A stretch of DNA of 64,000 bases from Cognaticolwellia sediminilitoris (GCA_002104535.1 NBOG01000010.1:62001-126000); one strand, 5' to 3'. Counted from the stretch's first letter, positions 27,778-37,902 are shown. Notes: a model not told the origin generated them from the letters alone. Numbers and translations are program-made.

Positions 27778-28815
27778 TTAATCATTAAAGCGCGAGGTTA
27801 GGGTGTTGTCCCCTAAACTGGCTAATATTTTTTGAAAGCTTGCTAAGCGCTCTGGATGAATTTCACCAGCTTCATTTGCTGCTATTAATGCACAACCAGG
27901 ATCAATTTGATGCTTACAGTCTCGAAATTTACACGTACCTAAATAAGGTGCAAACTCGATAAAGCCATTGCTAACTTGTTCGGGAGACAGGTGCCACAAA
28001 CCAAACTCTCGGATACCAGGTGAGTCGATTAAGTCGCCACCTTGTTCAAAATGATATAAGCGCGCAACAGTTGTTGTGTGTTGTCCAAGTCCTGAATTTT
28101 CTGAAACAATTTTTGTCATTACACCTAATTCAGGCATTAAGGTGTTGGTAAGTGTTGACTTACCGACGCCGGATTGACCAACAAAAATACTGGTATGCTG
28201 GCTAAGTTGCAGCTTTAATTCGTCTATACCAGCGCCTGTTTCATTACTAACATAAGTAACTTGATAACCAATGCTACGATAAATGTTTAGTTGTTTTTCA
28301 ATAACGTCACGGTTGCTGTCATCAAGTAGGTCAACTTTATTCAGTAAAATAACCGGGGTAATACCCGTTTGCTCTGCAGCTACTAGGTATCGATCAATAA
28401 TATCGGCATTAAATGCTGGCAAGACAGAAGAGACAATCAATATTTGGCTAATATTCGCCGCTATTGGCTTCACACCGTCATAAACATCAGGACGACTAAG
28501 TACAGAGTCACGCTCATGCACTGCTTCAATAACACCAGAAATACTATGTTGGGTTTCTTTACCTTTACGCCAAAGTACTTTATCACCACAGACCAATGAG
28601 GAAATACTACGACGTAAATTACAGCGGAAAATTTCACCATCACTGCTTTCTACATCTGCATGTTGACCAAAGCGACTAATAACAATACCATTTTCAGCTG
28701 GCGCGAGTTCATCATCTTGCCATTGCACTTTTTCAGTTGATTTACGTAACTTTTTGCTTTGGTTTGCTTTGATTTGCCGTGCTTGACCTTTAGTTAATTT
28801 TTTGGCTTTAGCCAC
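27778..28815 (-). CDS. rsgA: Ribosome small-subunit-dependent GTPase A
   Basis: This 345-residue circularly permuted GTPase acts in late 30S maturation. It has an OB-fold domain (about 40-110), then G4 NKVDLL before G1 GQSGVGKST and G3 DSPG, and a C-terminal zinc module (CKFRDCKHQIDPGC). Start GTG 28815. It is divergent from orn across 211 bases. Confidence 0.96.
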   Translation of the reverse strand: MAKAKKLTKGQARQIKANQSKKLRKSTEKVQWQDDELAPAENGIVISRFGQHADVESSDGEIFRCNLRRSISSLVCGDKVLWRKGKETQHSISGVIEAVHERDSVLSRPDVYDGVKPIAANISQILIVSSVLPAFNADIIDRYLVAAEQTGITPVILLNKVDLLDDSNRDVIEKQLNIYRSIGYQVTYVSNETGAGIDELKLQLSQHTSIFVGQSGVGKSTLTNTLMPELGVMTKIVSENSGLGQHTTTVARLYHFEQGGDLIDSPGIREFGLWHLSPEQVSNGFIEFAPYLGTCKFRDCKHQIDPGCALIAANEAGEIHPERLASFQKILASLGDNTLTSRFND

Positions 28816-29026
28816 AAGTAATTCTCATTTTATGTTAACTCTACATGGACATTTAAATTTTATTGAACAAGTAACAAATAAATTTAATCGCATGACATTC
28901 TGACGTATTATATACCCAACTACCGTTAAAATGCATGCGTATTCGTGCTGTTTGCGGACACACACTCTCTGGTTTATCTGTTAATATAGTTAAATTTGAT
29001 GAACAGTAATTAATGTAGGAATAACA

Positions 29027-29572
29027 ATGAGCGCAAATGATAGCAACTTAATTTGGTTAGATTTAGAAATGACCGGTCTTGAACCGAGTACAGATGTTAT
29101 CTTAGAAATTGCGACAATAGTCACCGATAGCCAACTGAACATTTTAGCCGAAGGCCCCGTATTTGCTATTCATCAAAGTGATGAAGTATTAGAAAATATG
29201 AGTCAATGGTGTATTGAACATCATGGTCAGTCAGGCTTAACTCAAAGGTGTCGTGAAAGTAATACTAGCCTAGCGCAAGCGAGCAAAGAAACCTTAGCAT
29301 TTTTCGAACAATATATTGCTAAAGGTAAGTCGCCAATGTGTGGTAATAGTATTGGCCAAGATAGACGCTTTATAAATAAGTACATGCCTGAATTTGAAGA
29401 TTACTTTCATTATCGTAATGTCGATGTCAGCACGATAAAAGAATTAGCAAGGCGTTGGAAGCCAGAAGTTTTAGATTTGGTCGTTAAAACCGGCGCCCAT
29501 CTAGCGCTTGATGATATTCGTGAGTCGATAGCTGAGCTAAAAATATATCAGGAGCATTTCTTTAAGCTTTAA
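29027..29572 (+). CDS. orn: Oligoribonuclease
   Basis: This 181-residue DEDDh 3'-5' exonuclease degrades two- to five-base RNAs, including pGpG. Exo I is [11 protein letters not shown], Exo II lies around [10 protein letters not shown] and Exo III includes [18 protein letters not shown] ribosome site lies before the ATG. A strong terminator follows. Confidence 0.97.
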   Translation: MSANDSNLIWLDLEMTGLEPSTDVILEIATIVTDSQLNILAEGPVFAIHQSDEVLENMSQWCIEHHGQSGLTQRCRESNTSLAQASKETLAFFEQYIAKGKSPMCGNSIGQDRRFINKYMPEFEDYFHYRNVDVSTIKELARRWKPEVLDLVVKTGAHLALDDIRESIAELKIYQEHFFKL

Positions 29573-29593
29573 TTCAGACTAATAGAGCTACAT

Positions 29594-29619
29594 AAAGACG
29601 CAGTAGCGTCTTTTTTTTC
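29594..29619 (+). terminator. Terminator after orn
   Basis: An 8-bp stem (AAAGACGC / GCGTCTTT) with loop AGTA is followed by an unbroken T-run to 29618. Confidence 0.9.
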
Positions 29620-29685
29620 TAAAAAACTTGCAGGTCTGACCAGTATGTTGCACTCTTAAGTTAGATCAATATTTTAAGGGTATTT

Positions 29686-30174
29686 ATGGCAAACCGTTTT
29701 AGTCGTGCAATAGCAAAAATCAAGAAGCTACCAGAATTTAGTCATTCATTTTTATTGACGAAACTCTTTTGCTCACAAGTAAAATATGCGAATACTTCAA
29801 AAGTCCGCATTATTGATATTCAAAGTAAGCAAGTCACCATGTTGATGGCAAATCGTAAAAGAGTACAAAACCATATTGGTGGAGTACATGCTATTGCCGC
29901 GGCATTATTAGCGGAGTCTGCTACAGGTATCGTTTTTGGTATACAGCTCCCAGACAGCCAGTTGCCATTGTTAAAATCGATGACGATTAATTACCAGCGC
30001 AGAATGCAAGGAGACTTAACTGCTATTGCCACAATAACTGACGATCAAATAGCTTTATTGGCTCAAGATAAAGGTAGTATGGAGATTGCTGTTGTCATCA
30101 CAGATGAATCTGATCAACAACCGATTGAATGTCTAATGACATGGGCTTGGATCACAAAAAAATCTAAAAGTTAA
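29686..30174 (+). CDS. DUF4442 hot-dog-fold protein (putative thioesterase-like)
   Basis: This 162-residue protein looks like the DUF4442 branch of the hot-dog superfamily. The core NHIGGVHAIAAALLAE segment is the central helix found in these proteins, preceded by MLMANRKRVQ. Acyl-CoA thioesterase activity is suggested by the fold; no substrate can be read. It has its own space between two intergenic regions and is probably monocistronic. Confidence 0.75.
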   Translation: MANRFSRAIAKIKKLPEFSHSFLLTKLFCSQVKYANTSKVRIIDIQSKQVTMLMANRKRVQNHIGGVHAIAAALLAESATGIVFGIQLPDSQLPLLKSMTINYQRRMQGDLTAIATITDDQIALLAQDKGSMEIAVVITDESDQQPIECLMTWAWITKKSKS

Positions 30175-30398
30175 TCCAGTTTCAGAGGTACTCTTGTCCG
30201 CTATTGTGCGCTATTATATGCCAATATTGTAAGGGGTTTTTATTACGGGCGAATTCTTAATCGTGAGTAATTGAAGTTAAATCCATACATTTTAAGCTGT
30301 GTAGTTATATCACCTGAAAATTTTGAACAATGTTCTTTGGGCTGTAGCTACTCGTAAGACGCATTTTGTATTTGATTTATTAGGATGTTACCTCGTTC

Positions 30399-33300
30399 AT
30401 GGACCAGTCACTGCCGTTATATCGTCAACTATCAAGCCAATTTATATTATTAGCTATCAGCTTCTTTTTACTGATCTTGTTAGGCCTCGCATTATACTTT
30501 CCTTATCAACAAGAATTAACCCAACTCAAAAGCCAGCAATTTCCCGCGGTGGAAAAATTTAGTCAACAACAGCAACTCTTGATTAAAAATGAAAGACTGA
30601 TAAACCAAATTCTTGCGAGTAAAAATGCGGAAAAGTTTGACGACTATTATCAAGGGCTGATTGAGAACTTAAAAGAGATTTCTACTTTAAGTCGTAAAAA
30701 CCGACGCATGTTTGAAGAGTTGAATTATCGATTAGCTGCACAAGCTCAAAATGTATCGCGTTCAGTTGCAAGTCATAGTCGAAATGCTCAGCTTAAAGAA
30801 AGCGTTATAATTCAACTAACTTTAGTTGAAAGTAGTTTAGGTAATTTAATAGCAGAACAAAAAAAACAGTTACAAACGCTAGATCGACAGCTTAAACCGA
30901 GTAATTTAACAGCGCAGTCTGCGGTAGCTAAAGCAAAGGCATTAAGTCTTTTAGTTAATAATTTAAACAATAATGTTGAGTTACAATTAAGTTTACTTGA
31001 TACCTTAATGATGTTTAACCAACTAGATTTACAATATGGCTTGGTCGAATTTAATTATATTCAAGAAAAGGTGCAGCGTGAAGTAAGTTACTGGCTGATA
31101 AACTTTAGTAATTTAGATGGTCGTTCAAGCATTGAAAAGGCTTTGTTTGAGCAAATAACCGTGCTTAAAGCATTGCTTTTTGATGAGCAAAAAACATTTG
31201 CAAATTGGCGTGGGCAATTACGTCGAGTTAATGATTTTTACGCAGAATTAAAACAGCAAAAGATAGATTTAGTACCACTGGTTAATAAAGAGTTTACTGC
31301 AGTCAAAGTTAAGCCAAACTTTATTGAAGAGCAATTTATTAGCTGGTCAAAAAGTGCCAATGTTACTTTTCAGCCTCAATATATAGTTTGGTTTTTTATC
31401 GTTATTTTTGCATTAATAACTATGGTATTTGTTAGTTTATTAATGAATTTACGTAATAAAATAAAATACTTTGGTGAGCAAAGTATCATCGCTGTTGAAG
31501 AGTTCATTGATAACGGAGAAGTTCTAGCTAATCCTCCTGGTCATGAAGTTTCAGCAATGGTGACTAAAATGCAGGAACTGACTCGGCCAGTGCATACTGA
31601 GGCTGACTTCCAACGACAATTGCAAAAATATTTAATTACAGTTGATCTGATGTCACGTCATACTGCGACTTCCTCTTGGCAATTTCCTGACTTATCTACT
31701 CACGAACAATTATCAGTAATTTTAGGTTTTAAAGAAATAAAACAGCATCATTGGCGCCATAATTTTAGTCGTGACGATGTCCGCGCTATTTTAACTTGTG
31801 CTCGTCAGGCTAAAGCTAATGGTAATATAGAGCGTATTAATCTTTTAAGTAGCCAAGGAAAAGCACTTGTTCTAACGATTGAATATATTAATAATACATG
31901 GTGCGGAAGCTTATCTAACATTGAAGAAAACCAAGCGCTTAAAGATGAGTGTGAGCAATTACAGCAACAACTTCAGCAACAAGTTCAAACTGAAAAGCGT
32001 GAAATCATTTCAAGTTGCGACGCAATATCCGCGAAAGTAACAAAAGCTATTTTACACCATCAGATGCTTTCGTTGCAGGGCGATTATGACCGAGATGCAT
32101 TTCAGCATTTACGTCAGCTAGTGGCCTGGACAGAGCAACAACAAATTAGCTCGAAATTGCGCTTAGATGATTTTGTTTTATCGCTTTCTACGGTAAAACT
32201 CGCTAATGAAATACATACGGCTTTAGCGAATGTGAGTTTTCATCAATCATATCGGCACAATTCAATTCATCTATCGTTTGATGATAAACTAGCCCCTTTA
32301 GTTACCATTGAAAGTGAATTGTTTCAATCACTTATAAATACCTTATGTCATAAGTTACTGGCCGAACAACGTGGAGCTGAACTGCAAGTTAGCCTGAAAG
32401 TAATCGACGTAAATAGCGCACAGCAAATTGTCCGTATGAACTTTATTGTGGTTAAGCCACTGAAGCCAAAAATGTTATCTGATGTTATAAACGAATTAAC
32501 ATATGAAAATACCATCAATAATAATACGAGTAATGTAGAAGCCAGATACCTTAACGACTTACAACTTGTCTTCAATGTCAGTAATAAAACGAGTGAACCC
32601 ATGGAATCTGGATATAAGTTTGCTTTTGATATGCCGATAGCTGTTGCAATTGAACGTAAAAATGGCGAACAACAACTGCCATCTAAACTTCCTGATTGTA
32701 AATTGTTAATTATTGCAACGGATAAATCTAGTCGAGAAAGAATTTATAACCAACTTGCTAAGATTGATGCAAAAGTTGAAACAATGCATGATTTAACTTT
32801 ATTTCAACGTCAAATAAACGTTAAACATTTAACTAAACACCCAATTGATGCAATTATTTTATCTGCGGAAGTTTATTGTTCTGACTATGAATTAATTGCA
32901 GGGCATTTAGCGAGTTTACCTAAAGCAATTCAACCGAAAGTTTTAGTGTTACAACCGTTTAATTCTTCAAAATTACAAAAGGCAGGCTTATTCTCTGCCA
33001 GCGATAAACCTTGGTTTTCTGGCGATTTAATTACGCATATTGAGCCGTTATTGCATGGTAAAACTAAAGATAATCTATTAATTGAACCCGAAATTTTTTC
33101 AACCTACCGGTATGCAAGAACACAAGTTGAAGTGTTAATGGGTTTATCTCAGTTAAACGAAAACCAAGCGTTGATCAGAATTTTACATTGGCTAGGTTTG
33201 CAGGTCACCGTGGTTTCTCAGCCTGCTAATTTGGAGCGATTGTGGCAGTCAGGGCGTTATTTAATCGTTATTACTGAATTTACATTTTTAAAGCATAAAA

Positions 33301-33980
33301 TTAAAGACACTGATGACATAGTCCGTGGTGTATTCAAACTTTCTAATCACAATGATAAGCAAAGCTTTATAAGTAAATCAGGTTTTCCTAAATCTTGGCG
33401 AACAGGGTATTTAGCTCCTACATTAGATATTCAAAAAATAACCCAACAGTTATCTCCTTGGTTAAAGCAAGAACACAGCATAAATGAGAAACAAGTAAAC
33501 AAGCACAATTTAACCGTTAACTTGCCTGATAACGCGGGTGTGGATTCAAGAGTAAATATTACTAATACTGTTGTAGAATACTCTTTAGACCAAGTTCTGG
33601 ACCAGCCAAAAGCAATTAAAACCATAAAAGCTGCGTTTGATTTAACACAATATGCTCAAAATCAAGGTTCTGCTGAATTAGCCGCATTCATGATAGACGA
33701 CTACATTGCTGACATACATGTACATGTTAGTACATTGGAACGAGCCTTGGATGAAAAAAATTACCTTTTGGTTGATCGGTCATTACAGTCATTAATTCTT
33801 TTAGCGAATGTTATTTCAGCTAAAGATCTATTAAACCATTGTCGTCAATTAAGCTTGCTGACTAACAATACAAGTGCAAATAATGGTTTGTCTGAAAAAC
33901 AAAAAGAAAAATTGCCGAGCCAGTTGCTGAAACTCAAACTATGCTTAGAGCAGTTAACAGAATTTGCGGAATCGATATGA
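30399..33980 (+). CDS. Degenerate hybrid sensor kinase-like protein (probable pseudokinase)
   Basis: This 1193-residue protein has TM1 at about 14-34, a long helical periplasmic domain (35-327), TM2 at about 328-350, a PAS-like part (about 425-510), a coiled coil (about 510-535), a kinase-core-like part (about 540-755), two receiver-like folds (about 765-880 and 900-1020) and a C-terminal Hpt-like helical bundle (about 1075-1190). The layout recalls TorS/BarA hybrid kinases. However, I see no H-box, no N-box Asn (NTLCHKLL stands there), no glycine boxes, no acceptor Asp in either receiver-like part (DAIILSAEV; YLIVITEF) and no Hpt His (DRSLQSL). The frame is intact. A sensing or scaffolding role without phosphotransfer is inferred. 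Confidence 0.7.
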   Translation: MDQSLPLYRQLSSQFILLAISFFLLILLGLALYFPYQQELTQLKSQQFPAVEKFSQQQQLLIKNERLINQILASKNAEKFDDYYQGLIENLKEISTLSRKNRRMFEELNYRLAAQAQNVSRSVASHSRNAQLKESVIIQLTLVESSLGNLIAEQKKQLQTLDRQLKPSNLTAQSAVAKAKALSLLVNNLNNNVELQLSLLDTLMMFNQLDLQYGLVEFNYIQEKVQREVSYWLINFSNLDGRSSIEKALFEQITVLKALLFDEQKTFANWRGQLRRVNDFYAELKQQKIDLVPLVNKEFTAVKVKPNFIEEQFISWSKSANVTFQPQYIVWFFIVIFALITMVFVSLLMNLRNKIKYFGEQSIIAVEEFIDNGEVLANPPGHEVSAMVTKMQELTRPVHTEADFQRQLQKYLITVDLMSRHTATSSWQFPDLSTHEQLSVILGFKEIKQHHWRHNFSRDDVRAILTCARQAKANGNIERINLLSSQGKALVLTIEYINNTWCGSLSNIEENQALKDECEQLQQQLQQQVQTEKREIISSCDAISAKVTKAILHHQMLSLQGDYDRDAFQHLRQLVAWTEQQQISSKLRLDDFVLSLSTVKLANEIHTALANVSFHQSYRHNSIHLSFDDKLAPLVTIESELFQSLINTLCHKLLAEQRGAELQVSLKVIDVNSAQQIVRMNFIVVKPLKPKMLSDVINELTYENTINNNTSNVEARYLNDLQLVFNVSNKTSEPMESGYKFAFDMPIAVAIERKNGEQQLPSKLPDCKLLIIATDKSSRERIYNQLAKIDAKVETMHDLTLFQRQINVKHLTKHPIDAIILSAEVYCSDYELIAGHLASLPKAIQPKVLVLQPFNSSKLQKAGLFSASDKPWFSGDLITHIEPLLHGKTKDNLLIEPEIFSTYRYARTQVEVLMGLSQLNENQALIRILHWLGLQVTVVSQPANLERLWQSGRYLIVITEFTFLKHKIKDTDDIVRGVFKLSNHNDKQSFISKSGFPKSWRTGYLAPTLDIQKITQQLSPWLKQEHSINEKQVNKHNLTVNLPDNAGVDSRVNITNTVVEYSLDQVLDQPKAIKTIKAAFDLTQYAQNQGSAELAAFMIDDYIADIHVHVSTLERALDEKNYLLVDRSLQSLILLANVISAKDLLNHCRQLSLLTNNTSANNGLSEKQKEKLPSQLLKLKLCLEQLTEFAESI

Positions 33981-34183
33981 GTGTTAAATATCAACCGTCA
34001 TTAAACCAAGGAAATGAAATAGAAAGCCCTTGTGTACGAAATTGTTGTTTAAATGATGACGACATTTGTTTAGGTTGTTTTCGACATATGAAAGAAATCA
34101 TGGCATGGCGACAACTTGATGAAACCACCAAAAAAACTATTATTAATCAATGTCAGGAACGCCGAAAAAAACTTAGCAAATAA
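33977..34183 (+). CDS. DUF1289 small Cys-rich protein
   Basis: This 68-residue protein has four clustered Cys (SPCVRNCCLNDDDICLGCFR), then MAWRQLDE and QCQERR, the DUF1289 pattern. ATG 33977 overlaps the preceding stop as ATGA, so it is translationally coupled to the sensor-like gene. The Cys cluster suggests a metal or iron-sulfur site; function is unknown in the family. Confidence 0.85.
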   Translation: MSVKYQPSLNQGNEIESPCVRNCCLNDDDICLGCFRHMKEIMAWRQLDETTKKTIINQCQERRKKLSK

Positions 34184-34214
34184 TCGCTCAAGACGATGAA
34201 CAATTAGGTGAATA

Positions 34215-35864
34215 ATGGAAGAAGTTGAAAAAAATACCTTAGCGCAATTAGACCAACTTAATGTCTTAATTATCGACGATAATTTGCTCGTACATAGTAT
34301 TTTAAAAGACAGTTTATTTGCTCTTGGAATTAAGGAGGTTCGCTGCGCACAAAATGCTTACTATGGCCTAAGGCTTTGCGATGAAATGCATTTTCATATT
34401 GTTATTTGTGCATTTAACGTCACCAGTGACAAAGACGGCTTTCACTTATTAGAAGAGTTGAAATTTAAAGGCCATGTCACGCGCACCACAGTATTAATAT
34501 TTCTCAGTTCTGAAACCAACGAATCATTAGTCAACTCTATTATCGAATTACAACCTGACGACTTCTGGACAAAACCTCTCGCAATTAATAAAGTTCGTAC
34601 TCGCCTCGTTGCGACATTAAAAATCAAACAAGTACTATTTAATGTCAACAGTGCTATGGATAAAAAAGCTTATGCCAAAGCTATTTATTTTGCCGATCGG
34701 CATTTACTTAATAAAAAATTAGCCCATTTCTATCCTTATATTAATCGCATTAAAGGTGAAGCTTACCTCGCTTTGCTTGAATATAAAGACGCTGAAAGCT
34801 TTTATTTAGAATTATTGGAACATTATAAATATTCTTGGGTGTATTTAGGTTATGCAAAGTCTTTATTAAAACAGGGGCGATTAGACGATATCAGTGCAAT
34901 GCTTGCCACCTTAATTGATAAGCCGGATACACGTTTTGGTGCCCACGATATGATGGCGCAGTATTTTATTGAACAAGAGCAATACGATACCGCTTATGAA
35001 GAAATAAAAAAGGCCATGGCATTGGCGCCAAGGAATATAGAGCGAAATAAAAAGACGTGGGATTTAGCGCGGTTAACGCATGATTTTAAAGGGCAATATC
35101 TGGCGACACTGAACATCGCACAACAAGCTAAAAACTCTATACATGATTCTCCAGAACTTCTGCTTAATGTTATTCGAGCGGGCATTGATCTAGGCTGTGC
35201 GACAACTGATGACAGCGCTAATGGCATATTGCAGCAAACTGAACAATATATCAGCAAATTTGAAAAAGAATGCCAAGACACTAGCTTTTTTAAACAACAA
35301 ATTTTAGTGGTTAAAGCTCGCTTACATAATGTGCGAAATGAGCATGAAAAAGCGAAGAAATTAGTTGAAAACCATTTATCATATAACCCTAGCCCTGTGG
35401 TCGAAGATAATCTAGATCGTGTGAAAGTACTGCACGAACTGGGTATGCGTGAAGATGCAATACATTTGCTAAACGCTATTAACAATCAAATTGCTGGAGA
35501 CTCGTTGAATAGTCAGGTAGTTAGGCGCTATATCGCGCAAGAAAGCCAGCAACGTGAAGAAATACATTTTACGGCAAAAGAGCTTAACACCATGGCGATC
35601 GAGCATTTTCAAAAAAATCGCTTACAGCCGGCACTTGTTGCTATTGAGCAAGCACTGCGTTTGAGCCCCAATAATGTAAAGTTATTGATTAGCGAACTTA
35701 AAATACTGATCAAAATTAAACAAGACAATCAAGAAACACCAGAACATGAAGAGTCAGTAGAACGGATAATGACAGAATTAATTAAGCAAGATTTAACTGG
35801 TAAGAACTTGATTGCATTTAAAGAATTAAGAGAAAAGTGGCAGCAATTAAATAAACCTCGTTGA
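34215..35864 (+). CDS. Receiver-TPR protein with phospho-acceptor Asp replaced by Ala
   Basis: This 549-residue cytosolic protein has a receiver-like domain (about 12-130) followed by TPR-type helices (about 150-515). The receiver keeps the acidic pocket (LIIDDN) and the Lys (FWTKPL), but the acceptor position reads VICAFN, with GCA coding Ala where family receivers have Asp. A DGFHLLEEL stretch follows as in ordinary receivers. It has an AGGTG ribosome site and is in one run with the degenerate sensor and DUF1289 genes. A comparable receiver plus TPR layout exists in VieB. Phosphorylation-independent signalling is inferred. Confidence 0.8.
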   Translation: MEEVEKNTLAQLDQLNVLIIDDNLLVHSILKDSLFALGIKEVRCAQNAYYGLRLCDEMHFHIVICAFNVTSDKDGFHLLEELKFKGHVTRTTVLIFLSSETNESLVNSIIELQPDDFWTKPLAINKVRTRLVATLKIKQVLFNVNSAMDKKAYAKAIYFADRHLLNKKLAHFYPYINRIKGEAYLALLEYKDAESFYLELLEHYKYSWVYLGYAKSLLKQGRLDDISAMLATLIDKPDTRFGAHDMMAQYFIEQEQYDTAYEEIKKAMALAPRNIERNKKTWDLARLTHDFKGQYLATLNIAQQAKNSIHDSPELLLNVIRAGIDLGCATTDDSANGILQQTEQYISKFEKECQDTSFFKQQILVVKARLHNVRNEHEKAKKLVENHLSYNPSPVVEDNLDRVKVLHELGMREDAIHLLNAINNQIAGDSLNSQVVRRYIAQESQQREEIHFTAKELNTMAIEHFQKNRLQPALVAIEQALRLSPNNVKLLISELKILIKIKQDNQETPEHEESVERIMTELIKQDLTGKNLIAFKELREKWQQLNKPR

Positions 35865-35887
35865 GATTAAATTAATGTAATGCGGTT

Positions 35888-37033
35888 TTACGCATCGCGT
35901 GGCATACCTTTTTCAACGGAGCGAATTAACCGCGCCGTTAAACGTAAATTTTGATCTTTTGCTAACGCTTGCTGTTTTAAGTTTTGTTGTGCAATCGCCC
36001 ATTCAATATGTTCAGCTACCATAGCCTCACTATCAGCTAACTTTTGTGTCAGCGCCTCTATATTACGGGGTGAAAAGTCTGCATTACCTAAAGCCACGGC
36101 AATATTACGTTGCCAACATTGAAACCCTATACGTCGAATAGGTGAGCCTTCAGTTTTATGTAGAAAAGTTGCTTCGTCCCATGAAAACAACGTCAATAAT
36201 GAAATGTTGTCTAAATTCTGTCGAGGCTTAAAGTCGTCTTCGCAACCTAGTTTGGCAAATTTATTCCAAGGGCAAATTAATTGGCAGTCGTCACAGCCAT
36301 AAACCCTATTTCCTATTAGCGGCCTAAATTCAACAGGGATAGCATCACGTAACTCGATGGTTAAATAAGATATGCAGCGTCTAGCGTCGACCACATAAGG
36401 TTCAACAATAGCTTGAGTCGGACAAATTTTGATACAGGCAACGCAACTGCCGCAGTCATTTTCCGATTTAGTATCTGTAATTAAGGGGATGTCGACTAAA
36501 AGCTCGCCTAAGAAAAACCATGAACCTGCTTGTTTGTTAATGAGTAAAGAATGTTTTCCAACCCAACCTAATCCAGCTTTTTCGGCTAACGGTCGTTCAA
36601 GTATTGGTGCAGAATCAACAAAAGGTCGATAATTGAAATTTTCGCAGTGTAATTTTATTTTTTCACCCAGTTGCTTCAAGCGCTTACGCATTAACTTATG
36701 ATAATCGCGACCGAGAGCATATCGGCTAATATAGGCGTGATCTTTATTTTTTAAAATACGAGCAAATTTTGCTTCTGCAGGTAAATAATCCATGCGGACA
36801 CTAATAACATTAAGTGTACCTTCTACCAACTCCTTTGCTCTCGCACGCATTAATCCATGGCGGGCCATATAATCCATATTGCCATGGTAGTCATTATCTA
36901 ACCATCGCGTTAAAGCCTGTTCATGTTGTGATAAATCAATATCACTTATGCCTACTTGTGAAAAGCCGAGTTCTTGACCCCAAAGTTTGATTTTATCGGT
37001 TAGTTCTTGATAGTTAATAGCAGGTGGAGTCAT
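35888..37033 (-). CDS. queG: Epoxyqueuosine reductase
   Basis: This 381-residue cobalamin- and iron-sulfur-dependent enzyme does the last step of queuosine synthesis in tRNA. It has the QueG N-terminal domain (GFSQVGISD), the PFVDSAPILERPLAEKAGLGW region and two 4Fe-4S motifs (CGSCVACIKICP and CDDCQLICPWN). ATG 37033 is chosen because MTPPAINYQELT matches the family start; 19 more codons are open upstream. Here the next block gene tsaE is divergent. Confidence 0.95.
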   Translation of the reverse strand: MTPPAINYQELTDKIKLWGQELGFSQVGISDIDLSQHEQALTRWLDNDYHGNMDYMARHGLMRARAKELVEGTLNVISVRMDYLPAEAKFARILKNKDHAYISRYALGRDYHKLMRKRLKQLGEKIKLHCENFNYRPFVDSAPILERPLAEKAGLGWVGKHSLLINKQAGSWFFLGELLVDIPLITDTKSENDCGSCVACIKICPTQAIVEPYVVDARRCISYLTIELRDAIPVEFRPLIGNRVYGCDDCQLICPWNKFAKLGCEDDFKPRQNLDNISLLTLFSWDEATFLHKTEGSPIRRIGFQCWQRNIAVALGNADFSPRNIEALTQKLADSEAMVAEHIEWAIAQQNLKQQALAKDQNLRLTARLIRSVEKGMPRDA

Positions 37034-37300
37034 GGTCGCCCAATAATTAAGGGATTTAAACAGTGCAAAAGTTGACGAGTAGTTTAACACATAAAATTAT
37101 AAGGTTAATCGACTATAAAAATTATAGGGCAGTAAAGCGCAAGTACACTTACGGTTTTTTGCGAGGTAAATAGTGGTATGCCTAGGCGGCGAGGTGGTAT
37201 CATAAATGTTTTAATTTGATAGCATTTCAACCAGGCAATTTAAACTTGAAAGCTATTAATTTCCCAAGAGATGCGATACTTTATAAGTATTAACGATTTG

Positions 37301-37789
37301 ATGAATAAATTTGTGACAAAACAAACCTTTATATTAGCAGATGAGCCAGCAACTGTCGGCTTAGGTAAACAATTAGCTAATATTGTAAAAACTAAGCTGA
37401 AACAAGGGATTACCGTTTATTTAAATGGTGACCTCGGTGCAGGTAAAACCACCTTAACACGAGGTTTTGTGCAAGGTATGGGGCATATCGGTAATGTTAA
37501 AAGCCCAACTTACACTTTAGTTGAGCCTTATGATTTAGGTGATTGGCAGGTCTATCACTTTGACTTGTATCGATTAGCAGACCCCGAAGAGTTAGAATAT
37601 ATGGGCATTCGAGATTACTTTAATCGTAATAGTTGTAGCTTTATCGAATGGCCTGAAAAAGGTCAGGGTATGTTAGCTGAGCCCGATATGCTGATTGACT
37701 TAGCTTATGACGAAGAACAGCGCCAAGTTACTTTGCAAGCTATGAGCGCTTTAGGTGAACAAGTATTGTTAGCTTTGACAGAAAAATAA
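37301..37789 (+). CDS. tsaE: tRNA threonylcarbamoyladenosine biosynthesis ATPase TsaE
   Basis: This 162-residue P-loop ATPase partners TsaB/TsaD in t6A synthesis. It has the Walker A GDLGAGKTT, SPTYTLVEPY and HFDLYRLADPEELE. ATG 37301 fits family length; an in-frame ATG at 37271 is also possible, with AAGAG too close to it. nnr (yjeF), which usually lies just before tsaE, is absent. Confidence 0.94.
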   Translation: MNKFVTKQTFILADEPATVGLGKQLANIVKTKLKQGITVYLNGDLGAGKTTLTRGFVQGMGHIGNVKSPTYTLVEPYDLGDWQVYHFDLYRLADPEELEYMGIRDYFNRNSCSFIEWPEKGQGMLAEPDMLIDLAYDEEQRQVTLQAMSALGEQVLLALTEK

Positions 37790-37902
37790 AGTTAAGGCTT
37801 GAGTGATTAAAAGGTAACGCCTCGGTTATAACCAAGGTAAAGTTAAACAATATAATAAAAAAAATAACCCATAATATAAGTTATTAAGAGGTATTAAATT
37901 CA

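Noticed and set aside
34994-35485. 163-codon minus-strand frame inside the receiver-TPR gene
   Set aside because: Low-complexity Cys/Ser/Phe-rich translation typical of an antisense shadow.
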